The notes under the pieces are model-generated. The model had not been told where the DNA came from. It saw only the letters and a list, made by a program, of their open reading frames with translations, and ran no database searches. The position numbers and the translations under genes were made by a program. Positions 38,473-49,100 of a stretch of DNA of 64,000 nt are shown one piece after another. The stretch comes from Spirodela intermedia (Eukaryota; Streptophyta; Magnoliopsida; Alismatales; Araceae), in assembly GCA_902729315.2 (NCBI GenBank), contig LR746280.1, forward strand, positions 344,001 to 408,000, in the 5' to 3' direction. The stretch's first letter is position 1. Each line of letters starts with the position of its first letter.

Positions 38473-39635
38473 TTCTTCTTCTTCTTCTTCTTTCTGATCC
38501 AAAACCATGGCGGGTTTTGCTCGAAGGAATGGATCGAGACGCAGTGGGGGAACAGGTTCTACATCACGGCGGTGGCAGGGTCGAGAGAAGGGAAGTCTCT
38601 GGTCGTCATGTCGCGAGGTGGGTGAGTGGGTTCCTCCCAGAAATCCTTCTGAAACTCTCTTTTCTTGCGGAATTGGTGGGCATAATTAGGGTTCGAAGAG
38701 TTGTTCTGGTCCTGCTCCCATTTCAGGCAACAAGCACAGCAAACAGGAGTACGTAGACAGCAATCTCTTCCCCTCCTCGTGGGTGGACAAGAATCTCAAG
38801 GCCAACTACGTCGTCACCTCCATGGCCACGTCGAGGGGCCGCTGGGCCGTCGTCATGTCCGTTGACTCCACCATCACCGAGCAGGTCCCCGTCGATCAGA
38901 GACCAAAAATGGCAGCTTGCAGAAGCAGTAAGTTCTTGACCGCCCTTCTCTTTCTCCTTGAAGGTGATCGAGCTCGACTTCGCGTTCCCGTCGGAGGGCG
39001 TCCGCCGGAGATGGGCGGCGGGGTACCACATAACGGCGGTGGCGGCGACGATGGAGCAGGTGGCCGTCGTGATGAGCAAGCTGAGACCCAGGGCCTTGAA
39101 GAAGGGAGAATCAGGGAGGCAGGTGGTGCAGAGGAGCTCTTCTTTCCCGATCAATCGAATCAGGGTTAGCTACTTCCTTCCTTCTTTTTTCCATCTGCCC
39201 TAATTTTCGAGAGAGATCGGATCAATTGGGGAAAAAAAAAAAGCCCAGGCAGTGGAACCATACATACGTACGGGATTGACACTGACGGGTCGCATTAGCC
39301 CTAGTATGATCCCACGTTGACTTCCCAGCTTGCTGCAATACTGGTGAAAGACTGATTAATTGACCCAAAAACGTAAAAAATGAATCAAGATAGTAAAGAT
39401 ATGCGGGCTGGAGCTTGATGAGTTGAATTTGGATGATCCCACGTGAATGTCTTACGAGCTCGAATCCGAATCGAGGGCCTGTTGGCATCGGAAAGTCCAA
39501 ATCTTTCCACGACAAGAATCGCCATCTTCATCAGCTCGGATGCCATGTCTGATCGACCTTCTGCACTGCTTTCAGGAGCAACAGGACAAGGACTTCTACG
39601 TTGCGTCCGTTTGCTATGGTCGGACGGCGTCGTGA
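36312..39635 (+). CDS. MLK: MUT9-like (casein kinase 1 group) protein kinase, 5' end unresolved
   Basis: Plant MLK/PPK kinases are nuclear Ser/Thr kinases that phosphorylate histone H3 and light and clock regulators. Fifteen exons join in phase to 553 residues: 36312-36434, 36515-36576, 36718-36787, 36879-36928, 37022-37102, 37200-37291, 37418-37481, 37565-37703, 37796-37987, 38068-38171, 38261-38435, 38527-38617, 38727-38884, 38964-39164, 39576-39635. Visible motifs are the Gly loop [12 protein letters not shown], the lysine in [13 protein letters not shown] (catalytic loop with HGD in place of HRD) and VDFGL (DFG). [20 protein letters not shown] follows. The C-terminal half is the family's repeated beta-rich region ([20 protein letters not shown]) and it ends [13 protein letters not shown]. 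The acidic/basic N-terminal part normal in MLK proteins is not found, so the start given is an exon edge, not a start codon. Confidence 0.85.
36598..36659 (+). repeat. ATT/ACT microsatellite in a kinase intron
   Basis: ATT units with interspersed ACT units in the second intron of the kinase gene. A second triplet tract, CTT units at 38439-38493, lies in a later intron and ends about 30 bases before the acceptor at 38526. Confidence 0.9.
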
Positions 39636-41823
39636 GGGCCACATGAAGCACCTGCTGTACGGTTCGTCGTCTATGGAATCTTTCCTCGGGAACTGGAAGA
39701 TCTCGGCCACCCTGAAGAAGAGATGATGGAACAGGAGGATCTCTTACTTCCACATAAGCTGGGAGGAACCTACATTCATGAAAACATCACAGGCACTGAA
39801 ATCAAGCATTTAGGTCAAGTTTTAAAACATCAAAACTCTCCATTTCCGATGCAAGTTCCAAGGCGAGAACCACGACAGAGGCAAGAACTAGGTCTGTGCT
39901 TCTTCCTGGGTTCGAGCCAATCAAAGACGGCTCGGGCCCATCACCCTGAATAGAGCTTCATAGTCAGACCCTAGCCCAGACCCAGCAGGATGCTTCCCCT
40001 GCTCCCCACCTCCTCCGCCGAGTAGACTCTCCCTCGACGACCGTCATCAATGCATACTGTTGTACGTCTCGGCGACGGCCCATCGCTCGGGGAGGGTTCT
40101 TGTACAGCGCATGGCCTACTGGGCTTGCAGACGACGACTTGAGAACATGCGAGGCGTACGGCCGCGGGCCGCCGCCGCCTCACAAATGCCGGCGCTTCCC
40201 CTTCCGTTAGAAGGAGAGATTCGCGGCCAGAGATAAAAGTAAAAATGGATGTAATGTCGGGGGATTTATTTATTGATTTGGGAACATATAAAATTTTATT
40301 TTTGGGATCGGAAGGGATTTAAATGGAAAAAAGCGAGGATTTAATGTCAGGGGGGAGGGATCAACTTGGCTGAGGGGACAACAGATTAATTAAGGCGAGG
40401 CTTTTTAATTAATTCGTCCTGACTTTTTGAAATATATATAATATCTGCGCCTTGGCAGGACTCTCTAGGGCGAGGCCGGCCACGTGCGACGACGCCCAAG
40501 CCCAAGGGCCGCAGGGGGCGCCGACACGTGGGCCTGAGGCGGGGATGACACGGCGAAGGGTGGGGGGATCGGTCGATGCCAGGGCGAAGACGGCGGAGCA
40601 ACACACGGCCACCGGCCGACTGTCAGAGGGAAGATCACACAGAGGAGGACATGACGAATGTCGCAGGAAAAAAACACAACGAGCGAGAGAGAGAGAGAGA
40701 GAGAGGAGGCGGCTCACCGGAGGAGGAGACTATCTCCGGGGATGGACACAGATTCCGGCGAGGTTCTGTACCTGAAAGGAAGGAACTAAGATAACAGGAT
40801 CAAAGGTGAGTGAGGAATTGCGGGAAACGGCGATGGAGCCATCGCCGAGTCCGCTTTCACCGCGGATAGCCTGGAATGGAGACGACCGCCGCCGACCGCC
40901 GGAGGAAGGAAGGAAGGAAGGAAGCCATCGAGTGGAGCGGATTCACCTCGCTCGCCCGTGAATGGTGGTGGCGGTGGCGCAGAGGGGCGGCGCGGAGCCC
41001 CACCACCGCCGTTTAAGTTAAGACGACGACGGGAAAGAAATATGGAACCACCTTTTGGGTTAAGAGGAATAAATAAATGGGTGGGGAGAAAAAAACCCGT
41101 GACCACAGCGAGCAGGATCCGAACCCGAAAGGGACGTTCACGTGCGGAACTTGTGGGGCCCAAATTCTTGTGGGGCCCACCACGTGGTAGTTGACAATAA
41201 TTCCAAGAAGAGGGGTTAAACGCGTGATTTCGCGCTTGCGAGGCTTTTCAGTAAGGAAGCTACTAAGGAAGGCCTCCCCCCAGCCAGCTGCCCTCCGCTG
41301 GTGGCACAAAAAACACGTCGCAGCGGAGAAATGGCGGTCCGGAAGATCGAAAAGGGGGACGACGACGGTTTCGAGAAGGCCGGACGAGGATCCGACGAAC
41401 GAACAGAAGAAGAAGAGCGAGCAGTGGGAGTCCGTGATTGATGATAATCTACTAGTAGTGTGACTAAGGATGAGAAGAACAAGAGTATAATGGGAGGATG
41501 AAGCCACAGTCCGGCTAGTTGACCTCGAGAGTTTGATGATCTATACATTCAGATGAAACTGCAACTATCCCCGCGTTGTCTCTCGACGATTTTTATTCAC
41601 AACTGAGGCACCCAAAACCTGGATCAAGTGGGAAAAGAATTTCTCCCCGCCGCCAGCTTTCTTCTCCCCTGCGGGATCTCTGTTGCTGCGGTGTCGGAGT
41701 CAACTAGCCCTCTGGACCGGAGAAAGCAAGCGGGACGCGGTGGAAGCTCGAATGAATGGGGATGCTCGGCTCTTTTTTTTTCTGTCTAATGGATGCTCAG
41801 ATGGAGAAAAACTCTTGAAAGAA
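39636..41823. other. Spacer between the convergent kinase and LRX genes
   Basis: Two convergent genes end on either side. The stretch holds their 3' flanks, a GA tract (40686-40704) and mixed GC-rich and AT-rich sequence. Several ORFs of 60-165 codons are open by composition only. I see no gene. Confidence 0.5.
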
Positions 41824-44298
41824 TCAATAGAAGGGAGGAGGGGGAGGTGAGGCGTATGGGATTCCAAAGATGGGCGGCAGTGGAACTTCATACACGGGTG
41901 GCGTGGTCGGGGGAGGAGCGGGCGGAGATTCACAAGGAATCGGAGGGGGAGAAGGTGAGGGTGATGGCGGCGGCGGAGGCGGAGGAGATGGCGGTGGCGG
42001 TGGTGGTGGTGAGACGTAATGGTAGACAGGGGTTGGTGGAGGTGGCGAAGGTGGCGGTGGAGAGAGGTAATGGTAGACTGGAGTTGGGGGCGGGGGCGAA
42101 GGTCGAGGAGAGGGAGGCGGCGGAGAGGCATAGTGGTAGATCGGAGTCGGTGGGGGCGGTGAAGGTGGAGGAGGTGAGGGCGGCGGGGGAGACGCATAGG
42201 AGTACACTGGAGATGGTGGTGGCTCGATGCACGGAGGAGGAGGCAGCGGTGGGGGTTCGATGCACGGAGGTGGCGGCGGTGGGGGTTCGATGCACGGAGG
42301 AGGAGGCGGTGGGGGTTCTATGCACGGAGGTGGTGGCGGCGGCGGCGGCGAATTGGGCGGAGGAGAGTAGTGGTGTTCAGGTGGCGGTGGAGAGTAGTGA
42401 GGCGGTGGGGGCGACGGGTATGGAGGTGGCGGCGGATAGTAGTGAGATGGTGGGGGCGACGGGTATGGAGGTGGCGGCGGAGAGTAGTGAGGTGGTGGGG
42501 GCGACGGGTATGGAGGTGGCGGCGGAGATCCAGGTGGAGGAGGGGGATAAAACACTGGAGGGGGTGGTGAGTATGCTGGGGGAGGAGGAGACTTCGGCGG
42601 AGGTGGAGGAGACCGGACGCAGTAAATAGGTGCCGGCGGGGAAGGTTGAGGAGGTGAGGGAGGAGGATGTACCGGCGGAGGTGGAGAAGGCGGTGGGGGC
42701 GACGGCGGCGGTGGCGGAGGTGGTGGCGGTGGCGGCGGAGGTGGCGAAGGGGAAGGTGGCGGCGGAGATGGCGGTGGTGGAGGTGGTGGAGGTGGAGGTG
42801 GAGGTGGAGGTGGAGGTGGAGGTGGAGGTGGAGGTGGAGGTGGAGGTGGAGGTGGAGGTGGAGGTGGTGGCGGAGGTGGCGGAGGTGGCGGAGGTGGCGG
42901 AGGTGGAGGCGGCGGAAGAGGGGGTGGTGGAGGTGGAGGGGACACCGGAGGGGGTGAATAGACCAGTGGGGGAGGAGGCGGCGACGCCACCGGAGGCGGA
43001 GGAGGAGACGGAGGAGGTGGAGGTGGTAAAGCAGGCACAAATGGAGCGCACCTAAAGGCGCTGCAGTCAACCGGGCGAGAGAGGAAGCTTTTGCATTGGC
43101 TTGGAGATCTCTGCCCCTGACGACCGCGGAGGCAGTTCTTGCGATCGTCGAACGCCCGCAGCTTCAAGCACGATGGTGGCTCGCCAGAGAAGAAGTTGTA
43201 CGAGTAGGTGAAGTTCTGCAGGCGAGGAAGCGAGCATATGCTCTCGGGGATCTTCCCGGAGAGCATGTTGTGCGCCACGTTGAGCTGCTCCAGGCTCCGC
43301 AGCCCGCCGAGGCTCCCTGGCAGGGGGCCGACGAGCTCGTTATTGCTGACATCCAGCACCGTCAGCTCCTTGAGCAGCCCGATCTCCGGCGGAAAGCAAG
43401 ATCGGAGGCCGTTGTTGGTGAGGATGATCTCGTTGAGCGTCCGCGACATGTTGCCGAGGCTCGCCGGAACGCAGCCCCGGAAGCGGTTGTTGGCGAGCAC
43501 AATCACAGACACCGGCGAGTTGCCGAAGTTGTCCGGTAGATCGAAGGAGAAACGGTTGTGGTTGATGAAAATGGCATCCAGATCCTTGTCGAACAGCTCG
43601 CGCGGCACCTTCCCCTCGAACTCGTTGAAACGGAGATCCAGGAACTTGAGGGACGGGAGCCTGAGGACCACCCGCGGGAACTTGCCGGCAAACCGGTTGT
43701 TGCTGAGGTCGAGCTCGAAGAGGAACTTCAGGTTCTCGAACTTGCGAGGGACGGTGCCGCAGAAGCGGTTGGAATTGATATGGAACAACGCCAGATCCGT
43801 CAGCAAGCCGAGCTCCTCGGGGAGGTAGCCGGCGATGTCCCCGTGGTTGAGATCGACGCCGGCGACCACCGTGACGTTCGGATCGTAGGGGGCCGGAGCG
43901 CAGAAGACGCCGGTGTAGCCGCAGACGTTCGCCCCGATCCAGTCGCCGGTGAGGTTGAACGGATCGGAGAGGATCGCCTGCTTCCATGCCTGGAGAGCAA
44001 TGTAGGCCGAGCGGAGGCGCCTGTTGAGGAAGGTCAGGCTGGGGTCGACTCTCACCTCCTCCCCCCGGTCGCCGTACTCATCGCGGTAGTAGAGGAGCTG
44101 CCGCTGACGGATGAGGCCGACCTCGGCGTCGGAGAGGCCACTGCTGGGGAAGCTTCCTCCGATCCCGCCGCCGGAAGCCGCCGCAAAGTGGGACGACGCG
44201 AGTAGCGCGACAATGGCGACGGCGACGAGGCCAGATAGGGTGGAGAGCGGCTGCAGTTTATTCTTCCTCATCTCATCCCTCCTGCGGCGACCTCGCAA
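41824..44298 (-). CDS. LRX: Leucine-rich repeat extensin (LRX)
   Basis: Cell-wall protein that links wall and plasma membrane; LRX proteins bind RALF peptides and sense wall state. One intronless ORF of 824 residues. Met10 (44271) gives a better signal peptide (MRKNKLQPLSTLSGLVAVAI and on) and may be the true start. A conserved N-terminal part (RSAYIALQAWKQAILSDP, NVCGYTGVFC) precedes about ten LRRs (residues 140-390, LDLSNNRFAGKFP and similar). Then comes a Cys-rich hinge (residues 390-425). From about 430 to the end lies an extensin domain of SPPPP and YSPPPP units, a very long Pro run and four CIEPPP units. Tyr-containing units could be cross-linked in the wall. I cannot tell vegetative from pollen type. 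Confidence 0.93.
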   Translation of the reverse strand: MRGRRRRDEMRKNKLQPLSTLSGLVAVAIVALLASSHFAAASGGGIGGSFPSSGLSDAEVGLIRQRQLLYYRDEYGDRGEEVRVDPSLTFLNRRLRSAYIALQAWKQAILSDPFNLTGDWIGANVCGYTGVFCAPAPYDPNVTVVAGVDLNHGDIAGYLPEELGLLTDLALFHINSNRFCGTVPRKFENLKFLFELDLSNNRFAGKFPRVVLRLPSLKFLDLRFNEFEGKVPRELFDKDLDAIFINHNRFSFDLPDNFGNSPVSVIVLANNRFRGCVPASLGNMSRTLNEIILTNNGLRSCFPPEIGLLKELTVLDVSNNELVGPLPGSLGGLRSLEQLNVAHNMLSGKIPESICSLPRLQNFTYSYNFFSGEPPSCLKLRAFDDRKNCLRGRQGQRSPSQCKSFLSRPVDCSAFRCAPFVPALPPPPPPSPPPPPVASPPPPPLVYSPPPVSPPPPPPPLPPPPPPPPPPPPPPPPPPPPPPPPPPPPPPPPPPPPPPPPPPPPPPPPPSPPPPSPSPPPPPPPPPPPPPPSPPPPSPPPPVHPPPSPPQPSPPAPIYCVRSPPPPPKSPPPPAYSPPPPVFYPPPPPGSPPPPPYPSPPPPHYSPPPPPYPSPPPSHYYPPPPPYPSPPPPHYSPPPPEHHYSPPPNSPPPPPPPPCIEPPPPPPPCIEPPPPPPPCIEPPPLPPPPCIEPPPSPVYSYASPPPPSPPPPSPPPPTPIYHYASPPPPSPRPSPPPPTPVYHYLSPPPPSPPPPTPVYHYVSPPPPPPPSPPPPPPPSPSPSPPPIPCESPPAPPPTTPPVYEVPLPPIFGIPYASPPPPPFY
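42781..42870 (+). repeat. GGTGGA repeat coding for poly-proline in LRX
   Basis: Near-perfect GGTGGA units on the plus strand, which read as Pro-Pro codons on the minus strand. They lie within a broader GGN tract (about 42700-42930) that encodes the long Pro run of the extensin domain. Such tracts are prone to length change. Confidence 0.9.
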
Positions 44299-44425
44299 CG
44301 CAGAGGAGAGAGAAACACCCCCGCGGGATAAAGAAGAGATGTAGAGAGAGAGAAAAGAAACAGAGGCTCTTCTCCGTGTGGAAATGGGGTAATGGGAGGG
44401 CCTTCTTGTTCCTATCTATCTATCA

Positions 44426-44462
<37 letters not shown>

Positions 44463-45563
44463 ATCAAGCCAGCTCGAACTCCGTCGACACCTCCACTTAA
44501 AGAGAGAGGAGATGCGCTCCAGCAGCCTCTTCCCTCACGAGACCATACGAACCCTGACTACTGCCTTCTTTTTCTAGTGCCGTATGATTTGACTACAATG
44601 CCCCTACTAGCGTCAGCGCGCCACCTCGCCCCTCGACCCGGCGCCCGCTTCGGGTCTCACGCATCGATGTCGCAGCCCGCCGCAAGACCGGCCTTCCCCG
44701 ATGACCGGGAATAATCTCTCTCACTCTCTCTCTTCGCGGTAGAGTGTGCCGCGGGTAACTTCGCTCCGCACGGTATGGGCCCACCGGGAATGAGAAAACC
44801 GAGTTATCTTTGAAATACCTAAAGTGCCCCTGAATTAAGGGGCGCCAGTTGGCAAGGTGCTTGCCGTATCTGTGAAGACTGGACGGTAGCGTGACCATCT
44901 TTTCCCACCCGGCCCTCACACATTCTCAACTGGGCTTTCCATCATACCCAGTTAGGGGTAGCGGTGGGGGCCCATATATTCCCCCCTCCCGTCTCCCTCC
45001 CCCCACCCACCCTTCGGTCCTCTTTATCGGGTAAAACCCGTCGGGAATGCGGGCCCGTCTTAGCCCATCTCCGCCCCTTATCCGTCCACCTCAACGCCGC
45101 ATAGAGGCAGGAATAAATAAACGAATATATATATATATATGGATGGAGTCACCGTCATAGAACAGGTGGAGGGGGGCGGCGGAGAGTTGGGGGCAGCTGG
45201 CGGCGCCCTGTGGAAGGAAGGTGACGTTGGCGACAAAGACACCGCGGGGGAGCGGAAGCGCGGGAGCCAGCTAAGAGGGGGGGGAGGACACGGCGAGCGT
45301 GTGAGCCAAGGGCGCCAGCTGGCGCGAGCTGTGACCGCGTCGTGGATAGCCCAATAAAAGGGACCCAATAATAATCCCAGCGGGAGGCCTGGTCCCGGAT
45401 GGGCCGTGAGAATTAACGGTCCCACAGCCACGTGGCGATGGTGCCCCCCCCCCCCCCCACAACACCTTGCCGCTACCCATGTAGATACAATTCGTTAATG
45501 GGCCGGTAACCTATCCCCGATTAGAGCCCTGTCGGCCCCGTTCATATAGAGGTTCAATAGAGC

Positions 45564-45595
<32 letters not shown>

Positions 45596-45728
45596 AGATA
45601 TATATATATATTATTTATATTATCCGGACTTTTCCTGTTGACCCTCTTCTTCTAGGGGGAAAGAAATAAATAATGGATGATTTTCTGATATCCTTCATTT
45701 TCTATAAAACAATTGCACGAGTTCCTGA

Positions 45729-45762
<34 letters not shown>

Positions 45763-46108
45763 TTATGTGTGCGAAGAATAAAAGGAGACAAACACGTGGC
45801 CGTCACAAGAACCCTCGCCCCCCACGCAAAAAAAAAAAAAGAGGAAAAAGAAGGAAAATCCAACGGCTAGTACAGCATGAGGATGGCGACCGTTGGGATC
45901 TCCCGACGAGGACGACGGCAATAAAGTAAGTGCCTTGGAGCTTCAACACCCGTCGGCACCTTAGAGGCACGGATCATATATGATGGTAGACAGCTGCCGC
46001 AAAACCATCATCGCCGTCCGTTGGGTGGACCCGCGGATGGACCAAAATGAGTTGACTTTCTGATGATCGGAGCCCCCAGGCAACATGATTGGGTCGGGAC
46101 TGCCCAGG
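44299..46108. other. LRX promoter and spacer to SYS1
   Basis: A GA tract at 44430-44461 lies in the LRX upstream region. Further on are a C run (45444-45458), a CT run (45567-45595) and a GA run (45731-45752). No ORF is convincing. The right end should hold the 3' untranslated region of SYS1. Confidence 0.45.
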
Positions 46109-49100
46109 TCAAACATCTGCAAAGAGACAGGGATGGGGCCTTACAACGACGCCGTCGATTGACTTTTCTCATAAAAAGTACAAATAAATCAGAAAATCGG
46201 GCCGAATTGGCACCCTTCACCTTTATCTGAACCCTGCACTAAAATCCTAATGAGAAAAGATAATATATATATAGCCACATAGTCAACGTACTTGAAGAAA
46301 AAAGCATGAGGATGTGGGTAACGACAGATCCCCGGTCAACGCCCAAAAAAATGAAGATTGATTCATGGGTAATGCATAATTAATTTTGGGTACACGAAAC
46401 TGAAGCCCAAAAAATGCAGTAGATGGGGAGGTAGGGTCAACGCCAGCACGGCGCTTCAGATCATGCGAGCAGATGAAGAACTCACTTGAACGGAGACGGG
46501 TGATGGGAATCTCCTGGAGCTCGCGCCTGATGCACAGCCATTCGCCGACCAATGCCATCACCACCAAGCAGGCACCGTTCACGACCCACCATGTGACAGA
46601 GGATGGCCAGCCCCCATAGACGATGCAGATCAAGAGGTGGATGATGAATAAAGTCGCAGAGAAATCTAAGCACTTCTTGGCCCTTTCGATCAGATGAAGT
46701 AAAAAACCGGCGCTGCCCAAGAACAGAGGAAGAACAATGCACATCAGCATGATATATGGTAATAATCGGAAAAGAAGTCAAAGAACAGCAATAAGATGGG
46801 TAGCATCATGATATGGCTAAACATGGAAACAATGGAACTGTGCGAGAAACAGGAATCGACCAGTCTGCAACATAATAAATCACAAAACATGACAAAGTTC
46901 AGTCACCAATAAGCAATAAAATCGAAGATCGGCAGTGTTAGATTCCTAATTCGGTAAGTTTAAAGAAGAGGGGAAGCATCAAATGGGTAGAAGAACTTGG
47001 AGCAAGAAAAGCAGTGTGCTGATCCCACAAGCAACTCAAGAAAAATGATTTGGGTAGATGGATTCCCGTTTCTATCTTTTCCACGTTTGGCAGATGATTT
47101 CAATCTTCTCCTTCTGTCTCCAACTTGTTTAGCACTTGCTCCTGACGAGAACAGTGCAGGAATGGTTATTTACACCCTAATAGATTTATTGTCGGATCTG
47201 TAGCCATGGTGAATTTACGTTTTCTCATCAACAACAACAACACTAGATTAATGGCAGTCATGTCCAAGTAGCAATGATGAACTTACATTCTCCACCGAAT
47301 TGAAACATTGCCAGCTAATGAATGCATTGGGATGCTTCTTTCGAATGCCATAACACTTTAAATTCGACAAGGAACGCAGTTGCTCTTCACCACATTTTTT
47401 TTCGGGTATAAAGGAGGTATAAAGGAATTTTCAGGTTGAGAATCGGATGTGAATTGAGGATTTGAGCACAATGACCTCCACCACAGGTGATCTCAATCCT
47501 TGCATTATCAGAAGGGGGAACAGCAACAACAACAGCATCCATTAGATCCCAAACAAGTGGGAGAAGGAACATGAATTCTATGATGAATTCACTCCAGAGG
47601 AACTGAACTACCAACGGAATAAGCCAAGAGAGTCAAATCAATCATGGCATGGCATTCCTAGACACAAACAATGAGAAACCAGTACAGCTAACTCTTCTGC
47701 CACTCCACCTCATTTCAAAAAGATATCTACGAGTCAAGATGGACTGGAAAACGGCATAAAACGCCAAATTACATGTCCAAGACAGACAAATAGAAGGATT
47801 ACAACAAACCTAACTTAGAAGGAACTGGCAACACAGACTTGATGAAACCCATTTCTTATCTCTCCTGATATTAAAATTTACAAAAACAACCCTAAAATTA
47901 GTGGTGTTGTTATCTACTAACAGGAATGGGACTAGAAAATCTAATCTCCCAGCCAATCTTACTTAGTGGTGTTATCTACTGAACAGGAATGGAGACAAGA
48001 ATGGGTCAAGCAGGGCCCAACACTTCAGTAATCTTACTACCTTTCTTCAAACACAGCGCGTGTAGAGTTGGGTGAAGTGGACAACCCCTTATCGTGTCAG
48101 CCATTCCCATGGGTGAATGAATACAAGCAGAAAAAACTGGATGTATACGTGGGGCTGCATATTGAGGGAAGAAGGGAAAAGAAGGTGAGACACCAAAATT
48201 TCAGTGAAGCAAATAAGTATGGGCATCTTTGACAATAAGATCTATTACTGCTAAACTGTGCGCTATTTTACACTCCTTTCAGATCAATTTCCCCAAGTAT
48301 CAACAAACTTCTTATTTTCTTATCCCCCTCAGAAACGAAAAGAGGGCAATTGCAATGCAGGCACCAGTTGCCTTTTTTTCCTTTCATTTTACTCCAAAAA
48401 AATACCACCATATGACGAATCAACTTCATGAGGTTCCAAATATTTAAGTATCTTATGTTTGCTCCATAAACGAAAGATAATAGATCTACCCGTCCCCCTC
48501 CATCACTGTGAGTGCAAGGGTTTGTCTGTGCACTGTGCATCTACATGTGCGTGCGTGCGTACATGTGTGTTTGGGGGGGGGCAGACTTACAGAGGCTGTA
48601 AGAAACAACCTGATATGAAAAGGTGTGCACAAGTCCTCACTCCACAAATACATCTACCCACAAACAAAAACAGATGGGGAAGGGAGAGGGAAAAGGCAGA
48701 ACAGGAGAGAGGGTTTAAAAGATGGAGGTGAGAGAGTGACAGGGAGGGACATAGCAGTTTCTTTCTTAACTATTTTTCTTCAATAGGAATTGAGCAGTCA
48801 ACTCCCTCATCATGTAGTACAGGGATTAACTACACGTTCATTACAACACAGAAAAAGATCTTGAGGCAATAACGGTGGTATGAGAAATGAGTTTGTTTGG
48901 GGGGATGTAGCCATTGGAAAGCTAGTGACAAAGTCCTCATTTGCCTGAAGCAACTTCCCGAAATTCTAGGGTAAGCTTCCATGTTGAACACACCTCCAAC
49001 ATTCTAACACATGAAGTGTGCTCGAGATGGTTCAGTATCACCTAAGGCTTTTTAACATCCATCAATTTCAAGTCGACTGAATTTTTTCCTTGGCAGCGTA

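Noticed and set aside
42318-43070. Long His/Leu/Arg-rich and Ser/Thr-rich frames on both strands over the LRX gene
   Set aside because: They are shadows of the proline repeat. The 824-residue frame on the minus strand has the LRR domain and a signal peptide.
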